64,000 nt of DNA from Pseudopyrenochaeta lycopersici (GCA_003313425.1 NHZP01000042.1:186001-250000); one strand, 5' to 3'; shown: positions 11,201 to 22,429, counted from the first letter of the stretch. Notes: a model not told the origin generated them from the letters alone. Translations and numbers: made by a program.

Positions 11201-11376
11201 GGACAAATCTCAAAGGGGGGACAAATCTCAAAAACGGGGGGACAAATCTCACTAGCCGTCGCTACATGGCGTTTTGTAATTTATTTTTTTGCGCTAGTAG
11301 AGTTATGGCTAGCATTGGGGACAAATCTCATTTTGGGGACAAATCTCAAAACCTTGGGGACAAATCTCACTAGCCC
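8268..11376 (+). mobile_element. MULE (Mutator-like) transposon with long TIRs, RIP-degraded
   Basis: The 114 bp at 8268-8381 recur as the reverse complement at 11144-11257. Each TIR contains three tandem copies of the motif GAGATTTGTCCCC. A second direct copy of the outer 68 bp follows the left TIR (8382-8450), and a further diverged three-motif end lies at 11317-11376, suggesting nested or duplicated termini. The interior (about 8560-11077) is a decayed Mutator-type transposase. No convincing 8-10 bp target duplication was found at either candidate pair of ends. Confidence 0.8.
8560..11077 (+). pseudogene. MULE transposase, inactivated by CpA-to-TpA stops
   Basis: The plus strand encodes a MULE transposase with WKLEV followed by the Lys/His-rich DNA-binding region, DVLLMDCTYRTNKYKLLLLH, FSAGFCFLSNET, RVFISDQEEVLKTAAR and LLCVWHINKNVQTK (the core of the MULE DDE domain). 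Further on are GMHKVLKDYL, MLFLPPGIYDVLTPLAIKRI, and a C-terminal tail at 10832-11077. At least fifteen in-frame stops interrupt it. Where context allows, each replaces Gln (CAA/CAG to TAA/TAG) or Trp (TGG to TAG), and one replaces Arg (CGA to TGA). This is what RIP on both strands produces. The protein cannot be made. Confidence 0.8.
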
Positions 11377-11578
11377 TAAGATAATACTCTTTTGTAATTA
11401 ACTAGCATCGCTTAACCTATACCTAATTATGGCTACGCAAAACCTATCTAATAAATCTATCTACGTCCTTCTGCAACCCTATAAGTTCCCTCTATAATCC
11501 TATTAGCTCCTGCTCCGCCCGCAGCTTTATCTCGTTATTTCGAGGGCTGTCCTAACTTCCCACCACTCCTAGGGCTAC

Positions 11579-12772
11579 TTATTCCTTTATAAACTCCCGC
11601 AACCTATCCAATGTTATTGCCTCTAATACTGCTTTCCTCCCCCTTTCGCCTCTACTGCGATTCGCCGTAATAAGTGGTACTACTACCTGCTCAATCATCT
11701 TACACATCGCCTGTACTACATCTACTGTAAGGTCTCTTTTTTTTCTATCAACTACTAGAGCACTCCCTCTTGCATGCGCAAGCCTACGCTGGCTAACTTC
11801 ACCCCACTCTTCGTCCTCCCCTTGCACCTGGAGAAGCAGTAGTCGTACCAGTGGGTTGTCAGCTAAGTGTTGCTCCCCATCATCTTGAATACTAGATCCA
11901 TACTTGCCTTCATAACTCTTAACTACCCACTCCATGTCAAGGTACTGAACAATGTCTAGCGGATCGTCGCTTTCAAGGTTAAACAACGGATGCGCCTTCG
12001 GCACCTCTACCTGCAACAACTGACGAGCCGCATCACCACCGTGATCGCCTAAGCAATTGATCCGAACACCCTTAACCTTGCCGACCCGATCTGCGAGCAG
12101 TTTCTGACTCAGATGACTCTCCGCACCAATCCCATCTACCATACTCCCGTGCCCGTCGCGGTAGTAGCCTAGAAAGTCGATCGCATCGCGGTAGGCCGTC
12201 AAAGTAATGTCCGTGACCTGCCGCGGGTCCCACTCATTGCCTACTTTCAGTACCGCAACCATAGGCCCCTTCCAGATCATCTCGCCCCACGTGTCCCCAA
12301 CAAGGGTTGGTAACGTCCCATGAAGCGATTGGTTGGTTTGGAGGTTGTTGACCGGATAGTCGTCAATATACCAGATATTCAGCGTATCTAGCGTTTGCTT
12401 TCGTCCACGAAACGTATTCCCCCGTACACAATGGAGCCCACGGCCAATGTATCTTTCATTTCCTGGTACGTGAAGGAGCTCATCTAGCTCAGGATTGAAA
12501 TATCCACGCTCCCCGCTGATCTCCTTTGTGTTGACCCACACAATCTTTGGCTTGCGGGAAGTCATAGGAAAGTGTATTGCAAGAAAGTGGGTTCGTGACG
12601 GCCGCGCGGCAAACGATGTTGCTGAAAGCTGCTTGAACGAGCGACATAAAAGTCGATGAGGTCGCCAGTCAACCTGCTGGCACTCGGGAGAACAGTATGC
12701 GGCAGAGCGACAACCAGTGCAGTAGCGAGCTGAGAATACACCACAGCTCGTGCATTGCAGCAACCCATCCAT
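11579..12772 (-). CDS. MYND zinc-finger protein
   Basis: A 397-residue protein if started at the ATG at 12772; 19 further codons are open upstream, but they are hydrophobic and precede the conserved MDGLLQCTSCG. Residues ~6-45 form a MYND finger, with Cys pairs CTSC, CTGC and CSPEC, then DWRPHRLLC. The remaining ~340 residues have the layout of fungal MYND proteins of unknown function, with no SET motif visible. MYND fingers bind proline-rich protein partners, so a scaffolding or regulatory role is likely but unproven. It is divergently oriented to the PD-(D/E)XK-like gene, with ~400 bp between start codons that could hold both promoters. No introns are needed. Confidence 0.8.
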   Translation of the reverse strand: MDGLLQCTSCGVFSARYCTGCRSAAYCSPECQQVDWRPHRLLCRSFKQLSATSFAARPSRTHFLAIHFPMTSRKPKIVWVNTKEISGERGYFNPELDELLHVPGNERYIGRGLHCVRGNTFRGRKQTLDTLNIWYIDDYPVNNLQTNQSLHGTLPTLVGDTWGEMIWKGPMVAVLKVGNEWDPRQVTDITLTAYRDAIDFLGYYRDGHGSMVDGIGAESHLSQKLLADRVGKVKGVRINCLGDHGGDAARQLLQVEVPKAHPLFNLESDDPLDIVQYLDMEWVVKSYEGKYGSSIQDDGEQHLADNPLVRLLLLQVQGEDEEWGEVSQRRLAHARGSALVVDRKKRDLTVDVVQAMCKMIEQVVVPLITANRSRGERGRKAVLEAITLDRLREFIKE

Positions 12773-13174
12773 AGCTAGTCGGCGTATAGTACCAAAGAGA
12801 AGAAGCAGAGGCAGAAGCAGACGAAGCACAAGGGGAAGGAGATCTAGGTTAAGTTCAACAACCCCTTGAGTGGCTGGAGCCGATCTTGCCTAGTTTGGAC
12901 TCCTAACCGAAACACGCAGCCCCTAGTAGGGATCGCAACCTGATTCAGGGTCAAAACGTGGGCGTCGTGTGGAAGTAGGTAGGATGTCGGAAATGGGGTG
13001 GTGGTAATTACAGTGAGAGATGTTTTGGTGTTCTCCCGCGCAGCACGTGTATCGGTACGCACAGACACGGTAGCGTTGGCTTGGGGCGTAGCAAGATGAT
13101 CTTTCCGCTGGCACTCCCCAGCAACCGGTAAACAAGCACTCAAACACCAACATGCAAGAACCGAGGAGTCTGTA

Positions 13175-14572
13175 ATGAAGCGCCAACTTTCCTCGCCAGA
13201 CACCGCGAGTCTTTGCGGAAGCCAGGTACAATCTTTTACACCTCAGAAACGCTGTCGCACCAGTGGGTCCGAAGAGAATACCTCGCAACGCCGCCCAAGT
13301 TCGCCCCGCACGCCAGATTCGCGTCCCGTCGATAACCAACAACAAGAACCATCACAAGAGCATCAAAAGCAGTGCATCTGCTCTGCACGCGCACAATCAA
13401 TTCGCGATTGGGCATGCGACGTGGCTTGCAGCGGTAGCATGTCAGACCGCACGAGCCAGAGCCAGCGGCGCGCTCGCAAGGCTACCGTGCGGGTGCGTTC
13501 GGCGAGCCCAACGAAGAAGAGCCCTGAATATCGACAGAATGGCATGGCGCGCGCCCATGTCTACATTGACCACATGTTCGACCCGCCTACAGACATCGAC
13601 GTGCTTCGCTGTCACATCGTTGGGGATGCATACGACAACGCGAGCGAGCTCAAGGGCATCCCCGCCGAGCTGAAAGAACGAGTCAGAGAAATCGCCAATG
13701 ACTACCTATATCATTGTCGGGAACTGGCAAGAGACGCCAAGGGCGAGGCTGAGTGGAAGAGTGCGCTGCTCGAAGGTGTTTTTCGGCGTCTCGTCAAGCT
13801 ATTCGCGCGGAACACGCTCGCGACCAGCGCATCGGACAAGCCGTGGCGAACAGAGCTCAAACCACAACCACCATCACTCCAAGACCTGTTGTCATTCGCA
13901 ACGCCTCGGCTGAGTCCAGCAGTTGATCTTTCGGCGACGGCCCTGGCGAGCTTCAATCTTACCAGGCCACCCTCCCCAACCGAACCTAGCGAAACTGCAA
14001 CAGCTATCAGTGAGACTACGGCAGTCTCTACGATCGAAGATCCCGACTCAAGCAATCCACTGACGACTCCAAAGCCTGACATTCTTGTTGGCCTTGCCCG
14101 GCACTCCTTCACCGAGGTACATCAGGTGCTGCTTGGAGAATGGCAGGATAATGGACAATTACTGAGCGAGCCACAGCTTGTGCAGCATGGGCTACACTTC
14201 CCATTCCTCCTTGTTGAAGCAAAGGGTTTGGCAACGAGTGGGAACATGATGGGCGCCGAGAACCAGGCTGCGGTAGGTGGGGCTTGTGCTATCAACATCC
14301 TGAAAACACTGCAACATCTAGAGCCCAATTTCCCGCTTGCCCGTATCGTCTTCAGTATCTCGACTCAGGGACCACTTCACCAGCTTTTCATCCATTACTA
14401 TCTCGATGGTAAGTATCATATGACGGTGCACCGAGCCTGGAGAGCAACCCTACAACGCGATTGCACTGAGTTCGTTCTCGCTCTTGCCCGTATCATACAA
14501 TGGGGCGAGGGCGAGTACCGGGATGCAGTTGTGGCAAGTTTGGCACGTATCGTGGAACGTCTACAAGCCTAA
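13175..14572 (+). CDS. PD-(D/E)XK nuclease-like fungal protein
   Basis: 465 residues, ATG at 13175, single exon. The N-terminal ~150 residues are Ser/Arg/Pro-rich and probably disordered. A folded C-terminal half follows, with KPDILVGL about residue 300 and FPFLLVEAKG about residue 345, then AENQAAVGGACAIN. The D...ExK arrangement (PDI, then VEAK) is the active-site signature of PD-(D/E)XK-fold proteins, and this layout is widespread in fungal hypothetical proteins of that clan. Whether it cleaves nucleic acid is unknown. It is divergent to the MYND gene. The assignment rests on the motif spacing and is moderately sure. Confidence 0.7.
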   Translation: MKRQLSSPDTASLCGSQVQSFTPQKRCRTSGSEENTSQRRPSSPRTPDSRPVDNQQQEPSQEHQKQCICSARAQSIRDWACDVACSGSMSDRTSQSQRRARKATVRVRSASPTKKSPEYRQNGMARAHVYIDHMFDPPTDIDVLRCHIVGDAYDNASELKGIPAELKERVREIANDYLYHCRELARDAKGEAEWKSALLEGVFRRLVKLFARNTLATSASDKPWRTELKPQPPSLQDLLSFATPRLSPAVDLSATALASFNLTRPPSPTEPSETATAISETTAVSTIEDPDSSNPLTTPKPDILVGLARHSFTEVHQVLLGEWQDNGQLLSEPQLVQHGLHFPFLLVEAKGLATSGNMMGAENQAAVGGACAINILKTLQHLEPNFPLARIVFSISTQGPLHQLFIHYYLDGKYHMTVHRAWRATLQRDCTEFVLALARIIQWGEGEYRDAVVASLARIVERLQA

Positions 14573-15216
14573 ACGTTGTTGGTACATGTTCAATCTCTTA
14601 GGGCGCGTGGCTTCGTTCCTTGGCAACCTCAACATTTCGCAGTCGCTGTTCTCAGCCTTTCCACATACTGCCTCCTCTCCCATACTCTTTCACGCATGCA
14701 ATGTCTAATGGGCAGTACATCAATCGAGCAACAACTATATTGTCACTAGCCGCTATCCGAGATGCGTCCTACCACCACCATGCTTCGCCACAGAGTATTC
14801 CCAGGGAATGAGGGACTTTCGTCGCAAAGCAAAACCGCCATTGGCGGACTTGTGCGAGTTACAGGCGACAATGTCATCGATATCAAGGAGCCCGTCACCT
14901 CCATGGGGGTCCCTCGAAGCCAATCATACCTCTCAGGAAAGGAGCCGAGGCACCAATGGTTACCGTCGCAGGCACCCAGAGTTCCCAGTCCAGACAGACA
15001 ACCCTAAAAATGACAATAAGAGTTCTTGTTTACAGATATTCCAAACTGGGGAAGCGATTGCTGAGCATAATAGCGATCAAGTATTGGTGGCTACACCGAA
15101 AGCATTTCCAATCACCACGATTGCCGGTGAGAGCGTTGTGGTGAATGATTTGGCAGGTCTATTTAATGCCAATAAAGCTCTGTCTACGGTCGATTCAGCG
15201 CAGCTGGTTGGTGCAA

Positions 15217-16065
15217 ATGACGGAGGAGCATCTTCGGTCCCTTGTTGAGAAGCGGTATTGAGCATGGAGACAGTATGGCAGCCCGTTCTACGCCCAAGAC
15301 CCAACTGCTCCCTCCTCCCAGATTGTGGCAAGAGGCCGGACCCCCGCTACTTCAGACGACACCCGCGCCTTCCAATACGCCTGGCGCATCTGTGACTATG
15401 TCGAGTCGGAGCTCGCCCTAGTCACCATTAAATACTGCTGGTCCATGGCTTTCCTTGGCAAGGCGTACACGGAGAAGATGGAGCAGATCCGGAAACAAGA
15501 CGCGGCCTTGAGTAGAGACATGAAAAATCGAAACGGCAAGGGCAAAGTCAGCTCAGAGGCCATGGACGCCTTGCTGCGATCGGTCTCTGCTACACCAGCG
15601 CCTGAGCAGCGCCGGTGGTTCAAGAGGCGACTGCACCAAGCGCTTCGTTGGTTCGAGGCAGCCAGGACGCTTGGGTGGGGGATGCTTTGCTTTATGCCAC
15701 ACGACATCATCACCAACTCGTGGGTGGAGAACGATCTTCGCATCCGACACTGGCACGTCTGGCTGGAGCTGGTGGTCAAGGTAAATCCTGTTGCTCACAA
15801 AGCAAGCACGGCGTTCGATGTCTGGCTAGGCTCAGAGGGCATTGCTGGCGGCTCAATTAGCGAGAAGGAAACGCTCTCGATTGAAGCGAATGCACCGGCG
15901 CCTGTCACACAGGTAGAGGAGATTGAAGACAGCGAGATGGAAGACAGCGAGGACGACGATGAGGATGTTGAGCCTGCGCCGTCTCGAGCGACTACCAAGA
16001 GCCCTGCGCCCGCTCGTCCCATGCGTCAGCTTACCTTGCTTGAGCTGTGTAGGCCCCAGGCGTAG
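15217..16065 (+). CDS. Lineage-specific hypothetical protein, acidic tail; in-frame TGA upstream
   Basis: A well-formed frame of ~267 codons runs from 15262 to the stop at 16065 (ARAFQYAWRICDYVESEL-type helical region, Trp-rich centre, then an acidic run EEIEDSEMEDSEDDDEDVE and a basic Pro/Ala tail). It has no ATG before protein-like sequence begins. The same frame continues upstream from an ATG at 15217 (MTEEHLRSLVEKRY) but is broken by one TGA at 15259-15261, where CGA (Arg) would fit. Either the gene has an upstream exon with its acceptor near 15270, or it has acquired one nonsense mutation. I do not recognise the family. The acidic tail suggests a nuclear or chromatin-associated protein, but this is a guess. 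Confidence 0.45.
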
Positions 16066-16310
16066 ATGAAGTGTTGTAATTAAGTGTTTTATGCTGTGCA
16101 ATTTGTGTCTTCCCTTCCCATGTTGTCCACAGTTCTGTTGCGAGAATGCGGGCCGGTCCTTGCGCTAGCGCGACCTCAACCACGAACAAATCACGTCAAT
16201 TGTACAGTTTGGCTTCCTTGTATGCCTTCTTGTGCTGCTTCCGTAGATAGCTGTCAATCGGATCAGGTCACGCTGCGTACCTGCAGTAGAATCTGAACTT
16301 TGCTTGAATT

Positions 16311-16475
<165 letters not shown>

Positions 16476-16821
16476 GAGCTACATCCGTAAATGGGCCCAA
16501 CCTACAGTCCATTTCTTCATTATCTGATTCGCTCGCTTCACTTTCTGGGACCGTGCCTCATCAAAACTCCTGTCGTGCCCTCCCCGAACCTTGGTCAGTA
16601 TGGACCATAGCAGGTTGGGTGAGCTGGTTACTGAGTGCCCATTGCTAGGTTCGCCCTCAACACTGTTACAAGACCCCTGGTAAGTTCTGGATACTATCTA
16701 TCTCGGGAGAAGGCAGAAGTAAAGCTAGGACCAACGTCGTGGCTGTGGAAAGGTGGGTAAGGGCAGGGAGGAGGGTGTTCAAACATTTGCTATGTACATA
16801 TTAAATACAAGAATGCCAGGA

Positions 16822-17830
16822 CTATATCAAAATGGCCAAGCCTTCGGGTCTCATTACGCTAAGCGCAGTCTCTGTGAGTCTGTCCAGCCCTTCCTTAAAC
16901 AAGTACTCTGTTCCCTCCGTTTTTGTCATCATTGCGAAAGTCCTACACAACAAGTCCTCTGGCGATAGGTCTTGGTTCTTATCATGCGCATTGAGTGCCT
17001 TCCACCTCAGTCGCAAGATGCGGAGGTCATTTATGGCCAGCACTCGGTCCACCATTTCCATAGTCTGCGCGCTAGATTGACATTCTATCATCACCCGAAG
17101 CTGACTCATTTTCCGCTGCTCGTTGATCCATACAATAAGGACTTCGCGGTGACAGTCGAATAGTGGTTCCATGGCGAGCCTGAATTCCGTCTCATGATCA
17201 GTCCATATTTCCTCTAGATATTTTAACAAAGCGAATTCATCGGGTTTATTTCCATCTCTGGGTAACAGGTATTCCAAGAGCAGCCGTAGAAGCTCGCACT
17301 GTTTGAGGGTCACCTCGCGAGGAGCAGGCATCCTATTTCTCTCTGAACTATCTTGGCGGTGGCCCATAGTTGGATGCGGATTGAGAACTCCTGTCGGCGA
17401 CAATGGTAGCACTTGGTTTTCGGAGAGAGAGCTGCGGGGAGGTTCAGGAGTGTGGTGGTGGTGGTTGCCGGGTGCATTCAAAGCCACTAGGGTGGGTAAA
17501 GTTACGGCATGGGTCGGACGAGGGTTAGTAGAATTATGTTGGTCATTCTGTGTACTACGCGGAGGAGGAGTTAACGTGGATATATAGGGTGATTGGTAGC
17601 TGTTCCTGGGGCTTTGTATTGTAAAAAAAGGCTCTTTTGGGATCTCCCCGACAGAACAGTTTGCATTTCTGGAAGGCCGCTTTTCAGTAGGGCCGATCCA
17701 GTTGTGGGGGTCGGCATTCCGTTTCCTCGTATTAGTTTGTTGCGCACTGGGGGGTACGGGTGCGATTGTATCGCGCAAAGCTCCGGGCCGCAATGCCTCA
17801 GCTGGTGGCTACAAACCTTGTCAGAATGTC
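16822..17830 (-). CDS. Hypothetical fungal protein (C-terminal exon)
   Basis: An open minus-strand frame of ~323 codons with no ATG near its 5' end. The frame opens just after an acceptor-like TTTGTAG at ~17825, so it is more likely a downstream exon than a complete gene. The first half is Pro/Asn/Ser/His-rich and probably disordered. The last ~170 residues, from REVTLKQCELLRLLLEYLL, are helical and charged, with regular Leu spacing, suggesting a folded helical domain. No family is recognised. The minus-strand frame at 18068-18463 may be its first exon, but the splice phases I tried do not match cleanly. Confidence 0.4.
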
Positions 17831-18067
17831 TTATGATGTAAACAATGGAACTACGAGCTTTCTTACCGATGTAGACCCTACCATTAAAGGCTCAGCATCA
17901 ATACCAGGATTCCTTCTTGAACCTCTCGCAGCCGAATTTCTTGTTAGCTTCCTTGACGGTCTTGACGGAACATGGGTACCCGCTTCTCGGTAAATCCATC
18001 GATGGAGGTGTATTTTCAATCAACAAAAAGTCAGTCGATTTGACGAAGCGCGACACTAGTATCCCAC

Positions 18068-18463
18068 CTACATCTCTCGATCTTCAGGGACTTCATAAAA
18101 GAGATCTCTAGAATAATTGCTCTTTGAGCAAGGCGCTAGTAGTAGTCGCTTGCGGTCATTTACATCTTTGCCCCAAATCGCAGGACCAAAGGTACTCAGC
18201 AACTCGTTAAGCTCCTTGGCGAGGGTGTCGGGGCGCGATGCAGACGTAAGTAGACTGTTTAGATCTTTAGGAAGGTTCTTGGATATTTCTTGCACCCTTT
18301 CAGATAGTTTGTTTGATTCAGGCTCGGAAAATTTCAGGATACCGTGGTTTGAGTCGCAAGAGAGGCCCAAACATTCGGTGATTTCGCGAATCTTCGGGCC
18401 TCGATCACCAAAGAAGATTTTCCAGTCGCTTGTATTCCAACGCTGAAGCGGAATGTCTCCCAT
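18068..18463 (-). CDS. Small hypothetical protein, possible 5' exon of the neighbouring gene
   Basis: 132 codons from the ATG at 18463 (MGDIPLQRWNTSDWKIFFG) to TAG at 18068. The sequence is protein-like, with GPKIREITECLGLSC and an amphipathic helical middle. A donor-like GTAGGT overlaps the last codons (at ~18070), which is why this may be spliced to the frame ending at 16822. I do not recognise the domain. Confidence 0.35.
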   Translation of the reverse strand: MGDIPLQRWNTSDWKIFFGDRGPKIREITECLGLSCDSNHGILKFSEPESNKLSERVQEISKNLPKDLNSLLTSASRPDTLAKELNELLSTFGPAIWGKDVNDRKRLLLAPCSKSNYSRDLFYEVPEDREM

Positions 18464-18592
18464 TGTAGATGCTGGCCGCTTGCACGTATAGTTGACGATA
18501 GGCTCGATGGAAGGATTGCTGGATCTTTGACGCTGAGGAAGTTGCTGGAAGCTGATTCGATGTCGGGCCTCCTTTGTGGAGGAGGACAGCAA

Positions 18593-19455
18593 AAAATGGA
18601 GGCGTGCTGACGCAAGCTAATCCTGAATCAGTTGGGCAGCTTGTTTAGCGCCCGACGAACTTTTTCGCGACGGGCGGCGCGTCCATGTGGCCTTGCACCG
18701 TGTCCGTGCGCATGATGCCCGGATTCGCTACAACAACTCAACTAAAATGAGGCTGTAGTCCCACGTACAACAGCTATTATTACGAGATACTGTAGTAGAG
18801 TGTCGAATTGTACGTGTGTTCAACGAACAGTGAAAATGGGTGAAGAAAATGAGGCACAAATATGAGGTGAATTGTATTGTGATTCTGTATTTGCGCCATA
18901 GTGTTGAAAAATTGTTCCTATTTTTTGTGGATGAAGGCATGATGTCGTACTGGACGTGCTAAAACGATGAAAGCTGAGATAATGATGATAAGCAGCAGCG
19001 TTGTATTGATTGATGTTGTGTCTGAAGTGTAGGTACTCCAACCCGCAGATTTACTTGCAGCATCACAGCTGGATTACTAATACAGATATTTCCTGGCCTG
19101 CGACAAGATTGCTGCAAGTGTGCGGCAGGTGCAAAACTAAAACGATAACAATCCACGTTGACGCAATCAATCTATGAGAGACGAAGACAACAACGAACAA
19201 GCACAGAGTGACAGAATGGGGACTGTGGCGTAAAGGGTGTGGCCCAAACGGGCGACCTGATGTCCCAATGGGGTTTAGTTTTGGAATCGAGGAACCGCCG
19301 CGTTCGAGGGGAAGACGGTGGAGATACTGCAGAATTACGTTACTAGCAACAAACAGCCGACGACCGCCAGGTCCTGGAAGCGGCAGGAGAGGAAGGGGTG
19401 GTTGAAACGCCGAGCACGCTGAAGACAGCTGGAACGAAGTGCGTCGCCTGCGCTC
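18593..19455. other. Intergenic stretch without a supported gene
   Basis: Short open frames on both strands have no domain and no good start context. The stretch serves as the upstream region of the PHD-finger gene starting at 19456 and of the minus-strand gene starting near 18463. No repeats or RNA genes were recognised. Confidence 0.4.
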
Positions 19456-20494
19456 ATGTCTGCTCGAGAGCCAGGCAGAGGACGGGGACGTGGAAGAGGA
19501 CGAGGCGGCGGACAAGGCGGCGGACGAGGAGGCAAGAGGAAGTGCTCTGAGAGTATGGACGATAGCGATGTAGGTGGCTATGGAACGAGTATCCAGAACA
19601 TGTCTTAACATGACGAAGGACGACGACGATTCCATCATTTCATCATCGTATACACCACTACCCACACGAACAAAGTCCGGCCGCAGTGTGAACAAGCCAG
19701 CCGCGTTTGTACCGACACTTCCAGAACCGGCACAAGGAGCCAAGCGAAGGAAGTCTACGAAGACTCTGCTGGCTGCGAAATGCAGGACATGCCATCGGGG
19801 GACAGAGCCGGGAAACAACCGGATCGTATTCTGCGATGTGTGCAACACAGCATATCACCAGCATTGTCATAATCCGCTCATTAGCAATGCGGTGGTCAAT
19901 GTGCAGAAGAAGGGATGGTTATGTGGGCCTTGTGAGCGGTCGAAGCAGAACGTGGTGCAAGGTACAGAAGGTCTAGTCGCTGCAGAGAGTCTATCACTAG
20001 ATGAGGTACGTCCCCCATTATCTTATCTCGCGTTACTGTAATAACAGATTCAGAAACGCGCATACTTCTCAACCCTCCCACAACACCAACTAGTCTCTCT
20101 ACTCTTGCATGCCACAATCCGACACCCCCAACTCCCCATCTTCCTACCGAACGTGCAAGACCTGATCCCGGACCCTGCAACTCTCGAAACTCACCCGACA
20201 GCACATCTCGCTCCTCAACGCTCCTCGCAGCAGCAACATCAACAACCACATTCAGTTATCCACCCCTCACTAACCTCTCTGCATAACAGCAACACCTCTA
20301 CAGCCACAGGTAGCAACCCCCACCCAACTCACCATCTCTCCTCCAACTGCGAAATGGACGCAGCGGAAGCGCAACTCCTCAGCGAAATCCGCGCCCACAA
20401 ACTATGCACAACCGTGGACATGGCCGACAACCAGAACAAAAAAGACGGCTACGACACTGATCCGCCGGCGCCCTATCCTAAGCCTCGGGAATGA
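19456..20494 (+). CDS. PHD-finger protein with RG-rich N-terminus (3 exons)
   Basis: Three exons read from splice signals: 19456-19569, 19619-20005 and 20048-20494, giving 315 residues. Intron 1 (49 bp) is GTAGGT...GAAG and intron 2 (42 bp) is GTACGT...ACAG; both are phase 0, and the joins give SMDDSD-DDDDSII and SLDE-IQKRAYFS. The N-terminus is an Arg/Gly tract (GRGRGRGRGRGGG) typical of RNA or DNA contacts. Residues ~95-145 are a PHD finger: CRTC, CDVC, then H-x2-C in YHQHCHNP, and WLCGPC. PHD fingers read histone H3 tails, so a chromatin-associated role is likely. The C-terminal third is Gln/His/Pro-rich and ends in a charged tail. The gene looks intact despite sitting among transposon relics. 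Confidence 0.75.
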
Positions 20495-20639
20495 TCTGGC
20501 AAAGATGATCAGGCCCGAGCGAGGATCTGTTAGATCGATGGCCAAAAAGTTCCAGGAGCACTAGCGAGAGGATGCAGCGTGCACGCATATATAACCTACC
20601 AGACGAGATAAAGAGATATATTGCAGCCGAAGTCCGTAG

Positions 20640-21415
20640 GACTACTGTAAGCAGAACAGCATTATTGCGCTCTGTATGCCTGCACATTCCTCCCATCTAC
20701 TCCAGCCACTTGATGTAGGCTGTTTTAGCCCACTTAAGGTCTCGTACGGTAAAGAGGTAGAGGGAAAGATGAGGCTTGGAATCAATCACATCACGAAAGA
20801 AGACTTCTTTGACGTCTACTACTCCGCACATAGTAAAGCAATTACGGCAAAAAATATCCAGAGTGGTTTTCGAGCTACCGACCTTGTTCCATACGATCCA
20901 GAACAAGTCCTTAGTAGCTTACCGCCTGTCGTACGGACTCCAAGTCCAGTACATACCGAGGGCTCCGAATGGGAGTCAAAAACACCTCAGAACCTTACCG
21001 AGGTTAAGCGCCAGGCGAAGCACATTCAAGATCAACGTAGGCTTCGTGCGGAAACCTCTCGCTCTCCAACAGAGCGTGCCTTTCAGCAGCTGCTAAAGGG
21101 CTATGAGAAGCCGTACATGAGAAGGCAATTCTTGAGGTTGAGAACGCAGCACTTCGAGCTGAAAATGCACGACAAAAGCGGAAGAAAGCTCCGTCTCGTA
21201 CAACTATTGAATGGGGATATATGTGTACTATCCAGGACGGCCAGGACAAGATACACGAGCGTCAGGTGGAGGCGCAAATTGAAGAGGATGTCCTTCAGAG
21301 CAAGGCTCGCACAATGTCTCGTGAGCCTCGAACACGCGCCCCACGCAAGTGCAGTATGTGTGAGTCGTTTGAACACACTGCTCGTACGTGCCCAAAGCGC
21401 CGAAAAACAGCATAG
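20640..21415 (+). pseudogene. 3' fragment of a pogo/Fot-type transposase
   Basis: It starts abruptly with the conserved end of the DDE_1 domain ([19 protein letters not shown]), then GINHITKEDFFDVYY and GFRATDLVPYDPEQVLS. A frameshift near 21125 moves the tail into the next frame, which ends in a zinc-knuckle-like CSMCESFEHTARTC. The catalytic Asp residues upstream are missing. It is homologous to the full element at 29603-31428 and to the fragment at ~43870. Confidence 0.75.
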
Positions 21416-21470
21416 TAGTTTATATATTATTTATTCTATGCGTTGTAGTTTGGTAGAGTGGATCAATTGC

Positions 21471-22429
21471 TTAACTTGTAGGGCTACTGATCGGCTCGCT
21501 TGTGGAACACGTTAGCTGCGATAAAGCTACATTAAGTAAGCAATAGATGGGGGAGAGATCCGTGTTCTGGCCAGGTGTAACTGGCTCGATCAGGCTGACG
21601 TCGCTGCTACCAAGAAGCTTAGAAGCCATAATGAGGTATATGGCTGTGGATATATCCGCATCCGAGGAGAAGTGTTCGTTGGCAATATGTAATAGCTCGA
21701 TACAGATACTATCACCCTCAAAATGCTTGGAAACAAAGCTCTTGAGGTCGAACAAGCTGAGGTAATGCAGGATTTTTTCCTGGCTAATGGTGTTGTTCTT
21801 AACGGAGAACATGGTGGAATCGATCTCCAAGACTGGGCGATCGGATGATGGGATGGTGAGTGTGCAGCTATGACCATGTCCGATAAGGATAGTGTGGCAT
21901 TCCCACGGCTGGTCATTAGCATTGAATTTGTTTTGATATATGGCATTTGTAAGCCTTAGTGGGTGCACAAAGAAATTGTTTATAGAAGTGCATATCCTGT
22001 TGATTGTCTGTTTAAGATGGAGGGTGGCCTGTAGCTATATGTTCATGAGAGATTACTAATTCTCGAATCATGTGACCAATACTGGCTTACAGTATTCAAG
22101 AACTCGAATTTGAGGTTCAATGTTTCCATCCTGAAGCATGGAATCTCCTTTTTTTTTTTACAAGTTTGACAATGGTCCTCAGTGCTACAAGGCTTGTTGA
22201 GCTGCTTGCATCGAACGCAAGCGCCTTTCGTGCGAACTTGTAGCGCTCTTTCTCTTTGTTGTCGGCTTAAGGGCCCTTTCCTCTTTGCGGGTGCTTTTCT
22301 GTTCTTTGATTTGGGGCCTACGACACCTCGACAAGATTTCGTACCACATTTGCATTTGATAGGTTTGTCGGGGAAGTGCGGTCTTATTATATGAGCACCG
22401 GAAACCTCAGATTGAATGGGACAACTCAC
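21471..22429 (-). CDS. Zn2Cys6-type regulator-like protein (2 exons, 5' end uncertain)
   Basis: Minus strand: exon 22429-22091, a 62-bp intron (22090-22029, GTAAGC...CTACAG), exon 22028-21471, phase 0, about 298 codons. The first exon has CKCGTKSCRGVVG, then a basic stretch and GACVRCKQLNKPC...CQTCKKKKEIPC, a six-cysteine cluster resembling the fungal Zn2Cys6 DNA-binding domain. The rest is helical (the typical place for the regulator's middle domain), with no other motif. There is no ATG at the 5' end of the open frame, so at least one upstream exon is likely. A DNA-binding regulator is the best reading. Confidence 0.55.
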
